Shown piece after piece: positions 8,561 to 17,132 of a stretch of DNA of 64,000 nucleotides (positions are counted from its first letter, which is position 1; the number at the start of each line of letters is the position of its first letter). The DNA lies in assembly GCA_963837445.1 (NCBI GenBank), contig CAWINK010000021.1, forward strand, positions 124,001 to 188,000. Reading direction: 5' to 3'. Origin of the DNA: JACVRW01 sp963837445 (GTDB taxonomy: Bacteria; Actinomycetota; Thermoleophilia; Solirubrobacterales; Thermoleophilaceae). The notes beneath the pieces were generated by a model that was given only the letters and a program-made list of their open reading frames with translations, was not told the DNA's origin and searched no databases. A program made the position numbers and the translations under genes.

Positions 8561-8614
8561 GCGCCGTGCGACCCCGGAGGGTCAGGCTTACGACGGCGAG
8601 CATGCGAGTTCGCA

Positions 8615-9336
8615 TCAGGGTCTCCTTCTGGTCTGGCGTACGGGGATCACTCGGGTCCTGCTCTTCGGCTTGCCCTGGAGGGCGAGCGGGGCGTAGGTCA
8701 GCCGCACGCGGCGCAGGCGTTTGCTGCGCAGGAGCGACCGTCCGCGCGCGTTCAGGGGAAGGCTGGCGCGGGCGGTCTCTCCGGGCGGGACGGAGAAGCG
8801 CACCTTCTTGGTGATGCGGACGATGCGCGATCGACGGCGCCCAGCCGCCGCGCCCGGCCGGCCGAGGACCCGGTTCCCTGCGAGGGCCACCGACCCCACG
8901 ACCGTGGCGCCACACAGGTTCTCGCCGCGTGGGCATCGATGCGCCAGCTCGAGAGCATCCCCGCGGACCGTGGCCCCGCCGGACGGGGGGCAGGTACCGA
9001 GCCGATGATGAGCGCAGATTCCACACGGCTTGTCGTACAACGCTCAGGGGGGTCCTGCGAGAGGCGCAGGTACGGATTCTTAAAGAGCACGTCGTAGAAG
9101 GCGGATCCACGACGGCCTGTTAGGTCCACCGCCTGAACGTATACGCGGTACGCGGGGAGCCAGAACGCGCGGTCGATGACCTCGCCGTTGTCGTAGATAT
9201 CGCCGAAGTAGCGGTAGTGGAATCGCTCCTTTGTGGTCGGCTCAAACGGGTAGGTCCGCCGCGACCACTTGAACTCCATGCGCGGCTCTCCGGTGTATGG
9301 GCCGGACTCCACCACTTCATAGAAGTTCGGCGGCAC
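8615..9336 (-). pseudogene. Truncated, frameshifted exported-protein gene
   Basis: Two reading frames together look like one protein that lost its 5' end. The upstream frame (9336 to about 9040) encodes a beta-rich piece (FYEVVESGPYTGEPRMEFKW, later NPYLRLSQDPPE). After a frameshift near 9020-9050 the second frame gives a Cys/Gly-rich piece (PCGICAHH, LCGATVVGSVALAG) and a tail KKVRFSVPPGETARASLPLN typical of surface proteins in this lineage. No signal peptide remains, because the reading begins abruptly at 9336, where a plus-strand gene remnant also begins. This looks like a real deletion product. Confidence 0.6.
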
Positions 9337-9515
9337 GGAACGCCATTCAATCCCGCGCGGCCGGCCAAGGCCCTGGTGACCGACGGGCCCTACCGCTTCA
9401 CTCGAAACCCGATGTACGTCGGAATGGCATCATCCCGCGAGAGGAGAGGCACCTGGCCGAGAGGTTCGGCGAGGAGTACGAGCGCTATCGCCTACGGGTG
9501 CGCCGCTGGCTCTGA
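9337..9515 (+). pseudogene. Remnant of isoprenylcysteine carboxyl methyltransferase-like gene
   Basis: Pieces of the C-terminal half of a small membrane methyltransferase are visible. The first frame (from 9337) reads GTPFNPARPAKALVTDGPYR then FTRNPMYVGM, the family's conserved cofactor-binding region. A jump into another frame near 9426 gives GIIPREERHLAERFGEEYER then YRLRVRRWL, the family C-terminus. The N-terminal helices and the middle segment (about 30 or more residues) are missing. The remnant begins at the same point as the minus-strand remnant, so one deletion probably removed both 5' ends. Confidence 0.7.
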
Positions 9516-9543
9516 ACAGGGAGTGCGTATCTCTACAACCTTC

Positions 9544-9578
9544 GCGGGCCTGAGGCGTTCCACGGAAAGGAACCCCGC
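9544..9578 (+). promoter_or_regulatory. Possible leader hairpin before CHRD gene
   Basis: The leader holds nested complementary arms: GCGGG (9544-9548) with CCCGC (9574-9578), and GTTCC (9557-9561) with GGAAC (9569-9573). It ends just before the ribosome binding site CGGAGG at 9581-9586. It could shape translation of the downstream gene, but no known riboswitch is recognised. Confidence 0.35.
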
Positions 9579-9592
9579 AACGGAGGTATGGC

Positions 9593-10141
9593 ATGAAGAA
9601 GGTCGTAGCAAGTCTGACCGTGGCCGCCCTTGCCGGCATCGCCGTGCTGGCGATCACGGCGCTGGCGGGCGCCGCTCCGGGCAAGGAGCGCACGGGCTCG
9701 GGACACCACCACGCAAAGGGCCAGGCCAAGCCGCACCACCACAAGGCTGACCGTGTCCTATTCGCGCGGCTGAACGGTCGCAACGAGATCGGTCCCGATG
9801 GCCGCAGGGGAGCTGGCGATCCCGACGGGCGCGGCGGCTTCACGGCACTGGTAGCCAACGACCAGCTCTGCTTTGGGCTTACGGTCGACAACCTCGACGC
9901 GCCGGTGGCCGCCCATATCCACCGCGGCAAGCCGCGCGAGAACGGACCGATCGTCGTCTCGCTGACCGCGCCATCATCCGGCGATCCCGGTGCCTCGAGT
10001 GGCTGTGTGCCGCCCGACGGCGGCAACACTGCGGTTCTCCAGGAGATCCTGAAGCACTCGAACCGCTTCTACGTCAACGTCCACACGGGCGCCTTCCCGA
10101 ACGGGGCGGTGCGCGGCCAGCTAAGGCACCGGCGGCCCTAG
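9593..10141 (+). CDS. Exported CHRD-domain protein
   Basis: This 182-residue protein has a signal peptide (MKKVVASLTVAALAGIAVL, cleavage after about residue 28), a His/Lys-rich spacer (GHHHAKGQAKPHHHK) and a CHRD (chordin-type) domain from about residue 55. Family features are the LNGRNE start, AAHIHRGKPRENGPIVV and the final NVHTGAFPNGAVRGQL. CHRD domains occur in exported bacterial proteins whose function is mostly unknown. A good ribosome binding site (CGGAGG) precedes the ATG. A strong hairpin follows the gene. The His-rich spacer might bind metal ions. Confidence 0.88.
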   Translation: MKKVVASLTVAALAGIAVLAITALAGAAPGKERTGSGHHHAKGQAKPHHHKADRVLFARLNGRNEIGPDGRRGAGDPDGRGGFTALVANDQLCFGLTVDNLDAPVAAHIHRGKPRENGPIVVSLTAPSSGDPGASSGCVPPDGGNTAVLQEILKHSNRFYVNVHTGAFPNGAVRGQLRHRRP

Positions 10142-10166
10142 CACGGCGAGCACAGACAGCAGGACC

Positions 10167-10190
10167 AAGGGGCGGCGGACGCCGCCCCTT
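10167..10190 (+). terminator. GC-rich hairpin terminator between convergent genes
   Basis: A perfect 11-base inverted repeat (AAGGGGCGGCG, spacer GA, CGCCGCCCCTT) lies 26 bases after the CHRD stop and before the 3' end of the minus-strand antiporter. There is no T-run, as is common in GC-rich actinobacteria, so it may serve as a bidirectional stem. Confidence 0.6.
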
Positions 10191-10323
10191 CGCTCCGTGT
10201 GCGAGCGCCCGCGCCGGCGCGTCTCGTGTTGGCGGACCCAAGCCGAAACGGGGTTGGCGGCCTGGAGCGCCGCCGGCTGCGTCGCCGCAGCCCGGTCCCG
10301 ATCAGCGGCTGAGCCGCGCCCGC

Positions 10324-11919
10324 TCACACCTCCAGCCGCGACTCCTCCAGGTCGAGCTCCCGCTCGATCCGGTGCATCACGTCGTTCGAGATCTCGCCGC
10401 CGTTGCGCAGCTGGACCACGGCCCGCCGCTGCACCGTGTAGAGCTCGTGCATCAGGCGCTGGTAGGCGAGCGAGCGGTCCTCGATGCCCTCGTCGTCCTC
10501 GATCTTGCCCGTCTGCACCTTCACGCGCCGCTGGCGGAACTCGTAGAGGCCCCGGAGGCGCTCGATCGTGTCGTCGAGGGTCCAGTCCTCGACCGCCAGC
10601 TCGTCGAGGCGCTCCAGCGCGGCGTGCGCGGCCGCGTAGCGCGCGCGAGCCTCCTCCGCCGCCTCCTCGGCGCCGTCCTCACGCACTCCCAGACGCCGGA
10701 TCAGGTACGGCAGAGACAGCCCCTGGCCGACCACCGTCACGAGGATCAGCACGAAGGTGATGAAGAGGATCAGGTCACGGCCGGGTAGGGCCGCACCGGC
10801 GTCGGTCTCGAGTGGCAGCGCCAGCGCGGCGGCGAGCGACACCGCTCCACGCATCCCCGCCCAGGCAGACACGACCCGCAGGCGCGCGCCCACCCGCCTC
10901 TCCCGCTGCTCGGGCCGGCGGTCCAGAGCGCGGATCAGGTAGGGCATCGTGAACGTGAAGACGAAGCGGGCACCGATCACGGTGGCGCAGACGAGCGCGG
11001 AGTAGCCCACCAGCTCGCCGGTGGAATAGGCGTCGAGGCCATCGGCGATCACCGGAAGCTGAAGCCCGATGAGGATGAACAGCGCCGCGTTGAGGAGGAA
11101 GACGAGGATCTCCCAGACAGCGAAGCTCTGGAGGCGCGTCTCAGGCGTGACCAACTCGGGGGCTCGCCAGCCCAGGTAGACGCCGGCGGTAACAGCCGCC
11201 AGCACGCCTGAGAGGCCCAGCTCGTCGGCGGGAATGAAGGCCGCGTAGGCCGTGAGCAGCGAGATCGTGACCTCGGTCGGCGCGTCGTCGAGCCGGCCCC
11301 GGATCTCCGCGACCACGTAGCCGACCACGAGCCCGATCGCGATCCCGCCGACGGCCGCGCCCACGAGCTCGAGGCCCGCGTCGAGCACCGAGAAGCTCCC
11401 GCCCACCGCCGCCGTCACGGCCACCCGGTAGGCCACGAGCGCGGTCGCGTCGTTCACGAGGCTCTCGCCCTCGATGACGTTCACGAGCCGGCGCGGGGCG
11501 CCGAGCTGGCGCATGATCGCCGTGGCGGCCACCGGATCGGTGGGCGAGACGATCGCGCCGAGCGCAAACGCAAGCGGCCACGAGAGCCCGAGCACCTCGT
11601 GCCCCACCACGGCCACAGCTCCGATCGTCATGAGCACCAGGCCGATCGACGCCATCGAGATCGCGCGAAGGTCGGCGCGCAGGGCGCGCAGGTCCGCGAA
11701 GAAGGCGGCCGCGTACAGCAGCGGCGGCAGGAAGATCACGAGCACGAGGTCGGGCTCGAGCTCGATCTCAGGAATGCCCGGAACGAGCCCCAGCACCAGC
11801 CCGCCCAGCACGAGCGGGATCGGATAGGGCACCGACAGCCAGCGCGCGATCGCGTTCAGGCCCGCGACCGAAACGAACAGCGCCACCAGGACGATCTCGA
11901 AATCGTGCACGGCGGGCAT
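10324..11919 (-). CDS. CPA1-family Na+/H+ antiporter with C-terminal cytoplasmic domain
   Basis: This 531-residue protein exchanges Na+ for protons. About twelve hydrophobic helices fill residues 5-405. Family motifs are FLPPLLYAAAFFADLRALR (about 64-82), SPTDPVAATAI (about 125) and EGESLVNDATALVAYR (about 149-164), the last two carrying the ion-binding acidic residues. The last 120 residues are a hydrophilic, helical Glu/Arg-rich tail similar to regulatory tails of NHE/NhaP proteins. The gene stands alone on the minus strand, convergent to the CHRD gene. Confidence 0.92.
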   Translation of the reverse strand: MPAVHDFEIVLVALFVSVAGLNAIARWLSVPYPIPLVLGGLVLGLVPGIPEIELEPDLVLVIFLPPLLYAAAFFADLRALRADLRAISMASIGLVLMTIGAVAVVGHEVLGLSWPLAFALGAIVSPTDPVAATAIMRQLGAPRRLVNVIEGESLVNDATALVAYRVAVTAAVGGSFSVLDAGLELVGAAVGGIAIGLVVGYVVAEIRGRLDDAPTEVTISLLTAYAAFIPADELGLSGVLAAVTAGVYLGWRAPELVTPETRLQSFAVWEILVFLLNAALFILIGLQLPVIADGLDAYSTGELVGYSALVCATVIGARFVFTFTMPYLIRALDRRPEQRERRVGARLRVVSAWAGMRGAVSLAAALALPLETDAGAALPGRDLILFITFVLILVTVVGQGLSLPYLIRRLGVREDGAEEAAEEARARYAAAHAALERLDELAVEDWTLDDTIERLRGLYEFRQRRVKVQTGKIEDDEGIEDRSLAYQRLMHELYTVQRRAVVQLRNGGEISNDVMHRIERELDLEESRLEV

Positions 11920-11961
11920 TGTGGCCAGTGAGCGCCGATAGGGTCCGGCCGGTGCTTCTGA

Positions 11962-12048
11962 AGCGACGAGGAGCAGTTCTCGGTGCTGATCCCCGAGCGG
12001 GCGCTGCGGCGCGGTGAGAACCGCGTGGAGGTCCTAGTGGCCCCTTAG
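11962..12048 (+). pseudogene. C-terminal remnant of an unidentified protein
   Basis: An open stretch of 28 codons ending in TAG reads DEEQFSVLIPERALRRGENR then VEVLVAP. The pattern resembles the last strand pair of longer extracellular or membrane proteins (F-x-V-x-(V/I)-P-E-x-L-x-x-G-x-N-R-V-x-x), but there is no start codon and a stop precedes it. It overlaps the 3' end of the minus-strand PPOX gene. It is probably all that remains of a deleted gene; the family guess comes from memory only. Confidence 0.4.
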
Positions 12049-12357
12049 TTGCCCGAGCTCGATCCGCACCGGCACGCTGTAGCGCTGGGCGAACGTCTCG
12101 GGCGTCATCCCGATGCGGGCAATGTGCTCGTCGTACTTGCCCAGATACTCGCGGTGCTGATCGGCGGGCGGCAGTTCATCGGCGACCGCCGCGTTCCCGG
12201 AGAGGACGACGATGTCGCCGCCGCCGCCGTCCCAGTGGAACCAGACCGGCATCGGGAGCGGCGATCCGTCGGGCGTCACCGTGGTCATCCAGACCACGAT
12301 GTCCTCGCGCAGATGGCGCGCGACCCGGGCTCCGAACTCGGTGCTCTCGTCGATCAC
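12034..12357 (-). CDS. PPOX/F420-type oxidoreductase, internally shortened
   Basis: This 107-residue protein matches the small split-barrel oxidoreductases that bind FMN or F420. The N-terminus (WMTTVTPDGSPLPMPVWFHW) and C-terminus (YDEHIARIGMTPETFAQRYS) are well kept. Between them family members usually have about 30 more residues, including the cofactor-contacting strand and a segment with conserved Asn/Pro/Arg; here WFHWDGG runs straight into GGDIVVLSG. The reading frame is intact, so this is an in-frame deletion that probably damages cofactor binding. The GTG start overlaps the upstream stop by 4 bases. Confidence 0.75.
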   Translation of the reverse strand: MIDESTEFGARVARHLREDIVVWMTTVTPDGSPLPMPVWFHWDGGGGDIVVLSGNAAVADELPPADQHREYLGKYDEHIARIGMTPETFAQRYSVPVRIELGQLRGH

Positions 12358-12779
12358 CGCTCGGTCACCGGGTCCGACGACAGCGCCGACTGCACGGCCT
12401 CGATCGCCCTCGCACGAGAGGCGAAGATCTCGAGCCGCACTACCTTGCCGTCGCGCAGCTTGAAGACGTGCGCCCCCTCCTGGCGGATCTCCACACCGCT
12501 TCCCTTGCCCTGGCCGTGGTAGGTCGCGAGCACGATGACGTAGTCGCCGTGCTCGACGTACTCGTCCGCCTCGGCACGCCAGTGCTTCCACCCGCTGAGC
12601 CAGGCGTGCACGCGCGGATTCGGATCCCGGGGGTCCTTGTAGACGCCGCCCAGTCCCGGGAACTCATCGGACCAGCCCCACTCCATCTCCGGGTCGTACA
12701 GGTCGAAGTAGGGCCGCCAGTTCCCGCGCGACCATTCCTCGTAGATGGGTCGTAGCAATCCCGCGTTGTCGGGTGCCAT
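12354..12779 (-). CDS. SnoaL-like/NTF2-fold protein
   Basis: This 141-residue soluble protein has the cone-shaped NTF2-like fold: an N-terminal helix (LLRPIYEEWSRGNW), FDLYDPEMEWGW, then a long curved sheet ending HVFKLRDGKVVRLEIFASR. Proteins of this type are small isomerases, hydrolases or ligand-binding subunits, and no specific reaction can be assigned. Its stop overlaps the GTG start of the PPOX-like gene by 4 bases, so the two are coupled. Confidence 0.8.
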   Translation of the reverse strand: MAPDNAGLLRPIYEEWSRGNWRPYFDLYDPEMEWGWSDEFPGLGGVYKDPRDPNPRVHAWLSGWKHWRAEADEYVEHGDYVIVLATYHGQGKGSGVEIRQEGAHVFKLRDGKVVRLEIFASRARAIEAVQSALSSDPVTER

Positions 12780-12805
12780 CGCTTCCTAGCTTACGGGCGT
12801 CGAAT

Positions 12806-13420
12806 TTAGTCGCTGACGAGCTCGGCAAGCCAGCTTCGCACCGCCGCGGCCACGGCTTCGAGGTCGGCGCTGAGACTGTGGTTGCCCGCGACTCTCACCA
12901 CGCGGCGCCTCGGTCCGTCGGCGGGCATGCCGAACGGGTCGCTCTCGCCCTGCACGACGAGCACGGGAAGCTCCACCGCGTCCAGCTCGTCCTGGCGTGT
13001 CTTCTCGGGACGGCCCGGAGCGTGGACCGGAAAGGCGAGGCAGAGCACCGCCACGGCTCCCGTCTCCGCCGCCGTGCGGCAGGCCACACGCGCGCCGGCG
13101 GAGCGGCCGCCCACAACCAGCGGCAGCCCTCGAAGCTCGCCCTCACGCAACTGCTCCACGACCGCCGACCACGCCTCGTCCAACCGCCCGGCCGGCGCCG
13201 GGGATCGCCGTCCGGCCACCCGATAGGGCTGCTCGACGAGCGCCACGCTGAAGCGCTCGCCCAGCGCGACGCCGGTCACCGCCACGAGGTCACGCGCCTC
13301 CACTCCCCCACCGGCGCCGTGCCCGAGCACCAGCGCCCCGAGCGCCTGCTCGGCGCGGTGCAGGTGAACTCTGGCGAGGCCGCTGGGCGTCTCGATCTCG
13401 AGCTCGTGCTCACCGCTCAC
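12806..13420 (-). CDS. Alpha/beta hydrolase (KANL3/TEX30-like)
   Basis: This 204-residue soluble hydrolase has the oxyanion-hole segment LVLGHGAGGG near residues 30-39, the nucleophile elbow GGRSAGAR (Ser near 106), the acid in VVQGESDPFG and the catalytic His in AGNHSL. The compact size and GHGAGGG match the KANL3/TEX30 branch of alpha/beta hydrolases, whose bacterial substrates are unknown. Its ATG overlaps the stop of the NhaA-DsbA fusion by 4 bases, so it is translated from the same message. Confidence 0.85.
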   Translation of the reverse strand: MSGEHELEIETPSGLARVHLHRAEQALGALVLGHGAGGGVEARDLVAVTGVALGERFSVALVEQPYRVAGRRSPAPAGRLDEAWSAVVEQLREGELRGLPLVVGGRSAGARVACRTAAETGAVAVLCLAFPVHAPGRPEKTRQDELDAVELPVLVVQGESDPFGMPADGPRRRVVRVAGNHSLSADLEAVAAAVRSWLAELVSD

Positions 13421-15321
13421 GGCGCGGATCCTAAGCGGAGCGCCGCGCGCTGTCGGGCTGCCTGCACCGCGTCGGTGAGGCTCGCCACGTCATACGCGCC
13501 GCTGTGCCGCCTGCCGTTGATGAAGAACGTAGGCGTGCCGACGACGCCGCTTGCGTCGGCGCTCGTCACGTCGCGATCCACCCGCGACGCGTGCTCGCGC
13601 CGGCGAAGCTCGTCCCAGAAGCGGCCCGCGTCCAGGCCGAGTTCCTCGGCGTGGCGGGTGAGGTCGACGACCGTCAGCTCGTCCTGCGCGGCAAGCAGCC
13701 TGTCATGCATCTCCCAGAACTTGCCCTGTGAGCCCGCCGCCTCGGCGGCCTCCGCGGCGGTCTGCGCGTTCACGTGAACGTCATTCAGCGGAAGGTGCCG
13801 CCACACGTAGCGGACGTCGTCTCCGAATGTCTCGAGCAGCTCGCGGATGACCACCTCGGCGCGCCCGCAATATGGGCACTCGTAGTCGCCGTACTCCACC
13901 AAAGTCACCGGCGCCTGGTCGGAGCCGCGGACGTGGTCCCGCTCCGGACTGACGTCCTCCGAGAGGTCGAGCAGCTCGTCCGCCGTGCCTGCCATCTGAC
14001 GGGCGCGGACCGAGTCGGGCAGTCTCGCGATTACCCGAAACACGGCCCAGCTCAGGAGCGACGAGAGGATCGCCGCGGCGAGCACCCCCAGCTTGGCCTC
14101 CTCGAGTTGCTGCCCGTCGAACGCGATGCTCGAGATCAGGAGCGCAACCGTGAAGCCGATGCCGGCCACCGCCCCAGCGGCAACGATCTCGGGCCAGCTC
14201 AGCGATCGTTGCAGTCCGCCGAGGCGCGGCCGCGTGGCAAGCCAGGCGGCGCCAATCACTCCCACGGGCTTGCCAACGACGTAGCCGAAGACGATCCCGA
14301 GCGTGATCGGAGACGTGAGCGCGTCGCGGAGCAGGTCTGCGTCGACGTCGATGCCCGCGTTGGCGAGCGCGAACAGAGGCACGATCACGAAGCTGGTCCA
14401 GGGGTGGAGCCGGTACTGGAGGCGTTCGTTCGGCGAGACCGCCGAGGTCACCCCGAGCTGGGCCGAGCGCGCCAACTCCGGCGTGGGCTGCTCCCGAAAC
14501 GAGCGCGTCAGCTCCGTCACGCGCTCGAGCTCCGAGCGCGCCGGCGGGTACGCGCTGGTCACGAGCCCGACGGCGAGACCTGCGATGACCGGGTCGACGC
14601 CTGACTCGAAGAGCGCCACCCAAACCGCCGCTCCGAGGATCACCGCCGCCGGTGCACGCCACTCGGCGGGCGCGTAGCGGAGCGCGATCAGCGCGGCGAA
14701 GAGCGCGACGGCGAGGGCCAGCGGCAGCAGCTCGACGTTGTCGCTGTACACGGTGGCGATGACCAGCAGGGCCACCAGATCGTCGATGATCACGAGGGTC
14801 AGAATCCGCACACGCAGCCGCTCGGCACCGCTGGCCACGAGGGCCAGAACGCCGAGTGCGAATGCCGTATCGGTCGACATCGCTGCGGCCCAGCCGTGGG
14901 CTCCCGTGCCGCCGGCGTTGAACAGGAGGTAGATCAGGACCGCCATGGCCATCCCGCCCAGCGCCGCGAGCGCGGGAAGGGCGAGCCGGTGCCGTTCGCG
15001 CAGGGCGCCGAGGTCGAGCTCCCGCTTGGCCTCGAGGCCGACGACGAGGAAGAACAGCGTCATCAGTCCCTCGTTGATCCAGTGCCGGAGGTCCAGCGAG
15101 ATTCCGTCCCCGCCCAGTTGGATCGAGAGCTTCGTCTCCCAGACGGACTCGTAGGAGTCAGCCCACGGCGAGTTGGCCCACACCATCGCCGCGACTGTCG
15201 CGGCGAGCAGCACCATGGAGCTGCCCGACTCGGTGCTCAGGAAGCTGCGGATCGGCGCCGCGACGTTGCGCGCCCAGGCGGTGCGCCCGCTGAAGCTCGC
15301 CGCGGGTGCTGCGCCACTCAC
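13417..15321 (-). CDS. nhaA: NhaA Na+/H+ antiporter fused to DsbA-like thioredoxin domain
   Basis: Residues 1 to about 435 form an NhaA antiporter with the paired aspartates Asp180-Asp181 in LVIIDDLVALLV and STDTAFALG at about 149-157. Residues about 455-634 form a DsbA-type thiol oxidoreductase with active site CPYC at 482-485 in YGDYECPYCGRAE and the cis-proline loop GVVGTPTFFING. The frame is continuous and the fusion is a known architecture in actinobacteria. The thioredoxin domain could control the transporter by redox state or fold exported proteins. The gene overlaps both neighbours by 4 bases (DUF5996 upstream, hydrolase downstream). Confidence 0.93.
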   Translation of the reverse strand: MSGAAPAASFSGRTAWARNVAAPIRSFLSTESGSSMVLLAATVAAMVWANSPWADSYESVWETKLSIQLGGDGISLDLRHWINEGLMTLFFLVVGLEAKRELDLGALRERHRLALPALAALGGMAMAVLIYLLFNAGGTGAHGWAAAMSTDTAFALGVLALVASGAERLRVRILTLVIIDDLVALLVIATVYSDNVELLPLALAVALFAALIALRYAPAEWRAPAAVILGAAVWVALFESGVDPVIAGLAVGLVTSAYPPARSELERVTELTRSFREQPTPELARSAQLGVTSAVSPNERLQYRLHPWTSFVIVPLFALANAGIDVDADLLRDALTSPITLGIVFGYVVGKPVGVIGAAWLATRPRLGGLQRSLSWPEIVAAGAVAGIGFTVALLISSIAFDGQQLEEAKLGVLAAAILSSLLSWAVFRVIARLPDSVRARQMAGTADELLDLSEDVSPERDHVRGSDQAPVTLVEYGDYECPYCGRAEVVIRELLETFGDDVRYVWRHLPLNDVHVNAQTAAEAAEAAGSQGKFWEMHDRLLAAQDELTVVDLTRHAEELGLDAGRFWDELRRREHASRVDRDVTSADASGVVGTPTFFINGRRHSGAYDVASLTDAVQAARQRAALRLGSAP

Positions 15322-16238
15322 GAGATGGGCGGCGGGCTACCCTCCGCGCTGGCTCGGAGCGCCGGGGCCCATTCGCACGCGAGGCAGGCGTACTGGAACG
15401 CCGAGCGGACGAACTCGCGGGCGGCCGCGTGCGGGTCCGCGCTCGAGCGGGCGTCCTCCCAGTCCAGCACGAACAGGCCCAGCTCGGCGTTCCAGTGGGC
15501 GGCGGGCGGGGACAGCGTCCCGTCGGCGAACCCGTCCGGCGCCGGGTGTGCGTAGGCGTAGAACGCCGCGCTGCCGTACTTCGCGTCGCCGGGCCACCAC
15601 CCCACGGCCACCTCCTGTGAATCCATCGAGTTGCGCATGATGAAGTCGTCGGACGGCGGGTCGGCCGGGTGGCCCGAGAAGAGGCTCACTGCAAGGTCGA
15701 AGGAGCCCCACCAGGCGTGCACCGGCGTCGAGCGGCCGCGGTAGGGCGCCCGGAACTCCGCGAGCACGAGCGCCGCCTGCGTGGCCGCAGCGAAGTAGGA
15801 CTCGACCTGGCGCTCGTCATAGGTCGTGTGCTCGTGGTCCTCGTCGAGTGGAGCGGTCCACGGGACCTCCTGGGGCGTCGGGTCGATCGCGACGGCACCT
15901 GCAAGGCCGCGAACCGCCTCCAGAAGCTCGCGCGTGACGTCGCCGACGGCCCGGTTCGGAGTGAGCGCGATGCGCCGCACGCGCCCGTCGCTGTGCTCGA
16001 CGAGCGCCTCGTGGGTGTGCAGGTCCAGCGCGACGACGAACGCCCCCGACCCGTCGGGGGCCCGAAGCGGAGCGGTGTCCCAGCCACGCGCGGTGAGACG
16101 CAGCGCGGCGTGCTGGAGCTGCGGCTCAGGCGGAGCGAGCGCCACGGCAAACTTGCCGAGCACCTGGGTGTGAGCGTGCAGGGTGTCGCAGGTGGCACTC
16201 CAGTCCGCGTAAGCCAGCTCCGGCCACTCAGTCGCCAT
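15318..16238 (-). CDS. DUF5996 family protein
   Basis: This 306-residue soluble protein matches the DUF5996 family of unknown function. Characteristic features are the opening WPELAYADWSATCDTLHAHT then QVLGK, a central STPVHAWWGSFDLAVSLFSG, and AVGWWPGD then FYAYAHPAPDGF near the C-terminus. There is no signal peptide or membrane segment. Its 3' end overlaps the NhaA-DsbA start by 4 bases, and it starts 22 bases from the divergent metallophosphoesterase gene, so promoters of the two must overlap. Confidence 0.82.
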   Translation of the reverse strand: MATEWPELAYADWSATCDTLHAHTQVLGKFAVALAPPEPQLQHAALRLTARGWDTAPLRAPDGSGAFVVALDLHTHEALVEHSDGRVRRIALTPNRAVGDVTRELLEAVRGLAGAVAIDPTPQEVPWTAPLDEDHEHTTYDERQVESYFAAATQAALVLAEFRAPYRGRSTPVHAWWGSFDLAVSLFSGHPADPPSDDFIMRNSMDSQEVAVGWWPGDAKYGSAAFYAYAHPAPDGFADGTLSPPAAHWNAELGLFVLDWEDARSSADPHAAAREFVRSAFQYACLACEWAPALRASAEGSPPPIS

Positions 16239-16260
16239 TCAGGCGAGGATACGCCGTGAG

Positions 16261-17094
16261 ATGGGTCCCGATTGGAAGCGCACAGTCCACTGCCTCGGCG
16301 ATCTGCACGCCGGTGCGATCACACGCGCTCGCCTCGATGCGGTGAGCCGAGACATCGAGCTGCTCGGGCCGCCGGCCCTGCACCTGCAGGTGGGCGATGC
16401 CACCGAGGGCGGCAAGGTGCACGAGGACAAGCTCGCTCGGCGCTTCCTCGACGACCTGCCGGCACAGTGGGTCACGGCCCTCGGTAACCACGACATCCTC
16501 CACAACGACCGGACCGTGGCCGACTGGAGCCGCGCGTATGAGCAGCCCTCGCAGAACTTCGCGGTGGAGCTCGACTTCGTGCGTGTGATCGTGGTCGGGC
16601 CCAATCGGACCGAGCCGGGTCGGCGTGCCGGCCGGCTCTCGAGGGCGACGCTGTCCTATCTCGCGCGCGAGCTGGCGGGCACCGAGAAGGACTGCTGGGT
16701 CGTCTGCCACTGGCCGCTGCTGCGGACGGTGATGGGAGACCCGCGCCTTCATTTCACGTCGGCGATGGAGGCCTTCCATGCGAAGCCGGACGCGGACATT
16801 CGGGATCTCCTCGCCTCACACCGCAACGCGAAGGTCTGGGTGTCCGGTCATACCCACTCGCCGCTCAGCGCCCCCGGCCTGATCAAGCGCACGAAACTGG
16901 CGCCCAAGCGCTCGATCGTGGCGATCAACGCGTCGGCGCTGGTCGGGATCGGCAAGCGGCGCAACCCGCGCGCGCCGCTCTGCTCGCTCTACTTGACCCA
17001 TCGGCCCCAGCGCCTAGAGGTGCGCTGCCGGGACCACCGGGCAGGGGCGTGGCGAGCGCTGCGAGGGCGCCAGGTCGTAGAGCTCTCGGTCTGA
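16261..17094 (+). CDS. Calcineurin-like metallophosphoesterase
   Basis: This 277-residue soluble enzyme hydrolyses a phosphoester using two metals. The family motifs occur in order: GDLH (residues 13-16), GDATEG (about 45-50), GNHD (about 75-78), a His in CHWP (about 148-151) and SGHTHS (about 195-200). The substrate cannot be predicted. No membrane segment or signal peptide is seen. It is divergent from the DUF5996 gene, and the CocE-type gene follows 38 bases downstream on the same strand. Confidence 0.88.
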   Translation: MGPDWKRTVHCLGDLHAGAITRARLDAVSRDIELLGPPALHLQVGDATEGGKVHEDKLARRFLDDLPAQWVTALGNHDILHNDRTVADWSRAYEQPSQNFAVELDFVRVIVVGPNRTEPGRRAGRLSRATLSYLARELAGTEKDCWVVCHWPLLRTVMGDPRLHFTSAMEAFHAKPDADIRDLLASHRNAKVWVSGHTHSPLSAPGLIKRTKLAPKRSIVAINASALVGIGKRRNPRAPLCSLYLTHRPQRLEVRCRDHRAGAWRALRGRQVVELSV

Positions 17095-17132
17095 GCGCGC
17101 AAGAAAGCGGGGTCCGATCCGTTTCAGGCCCT

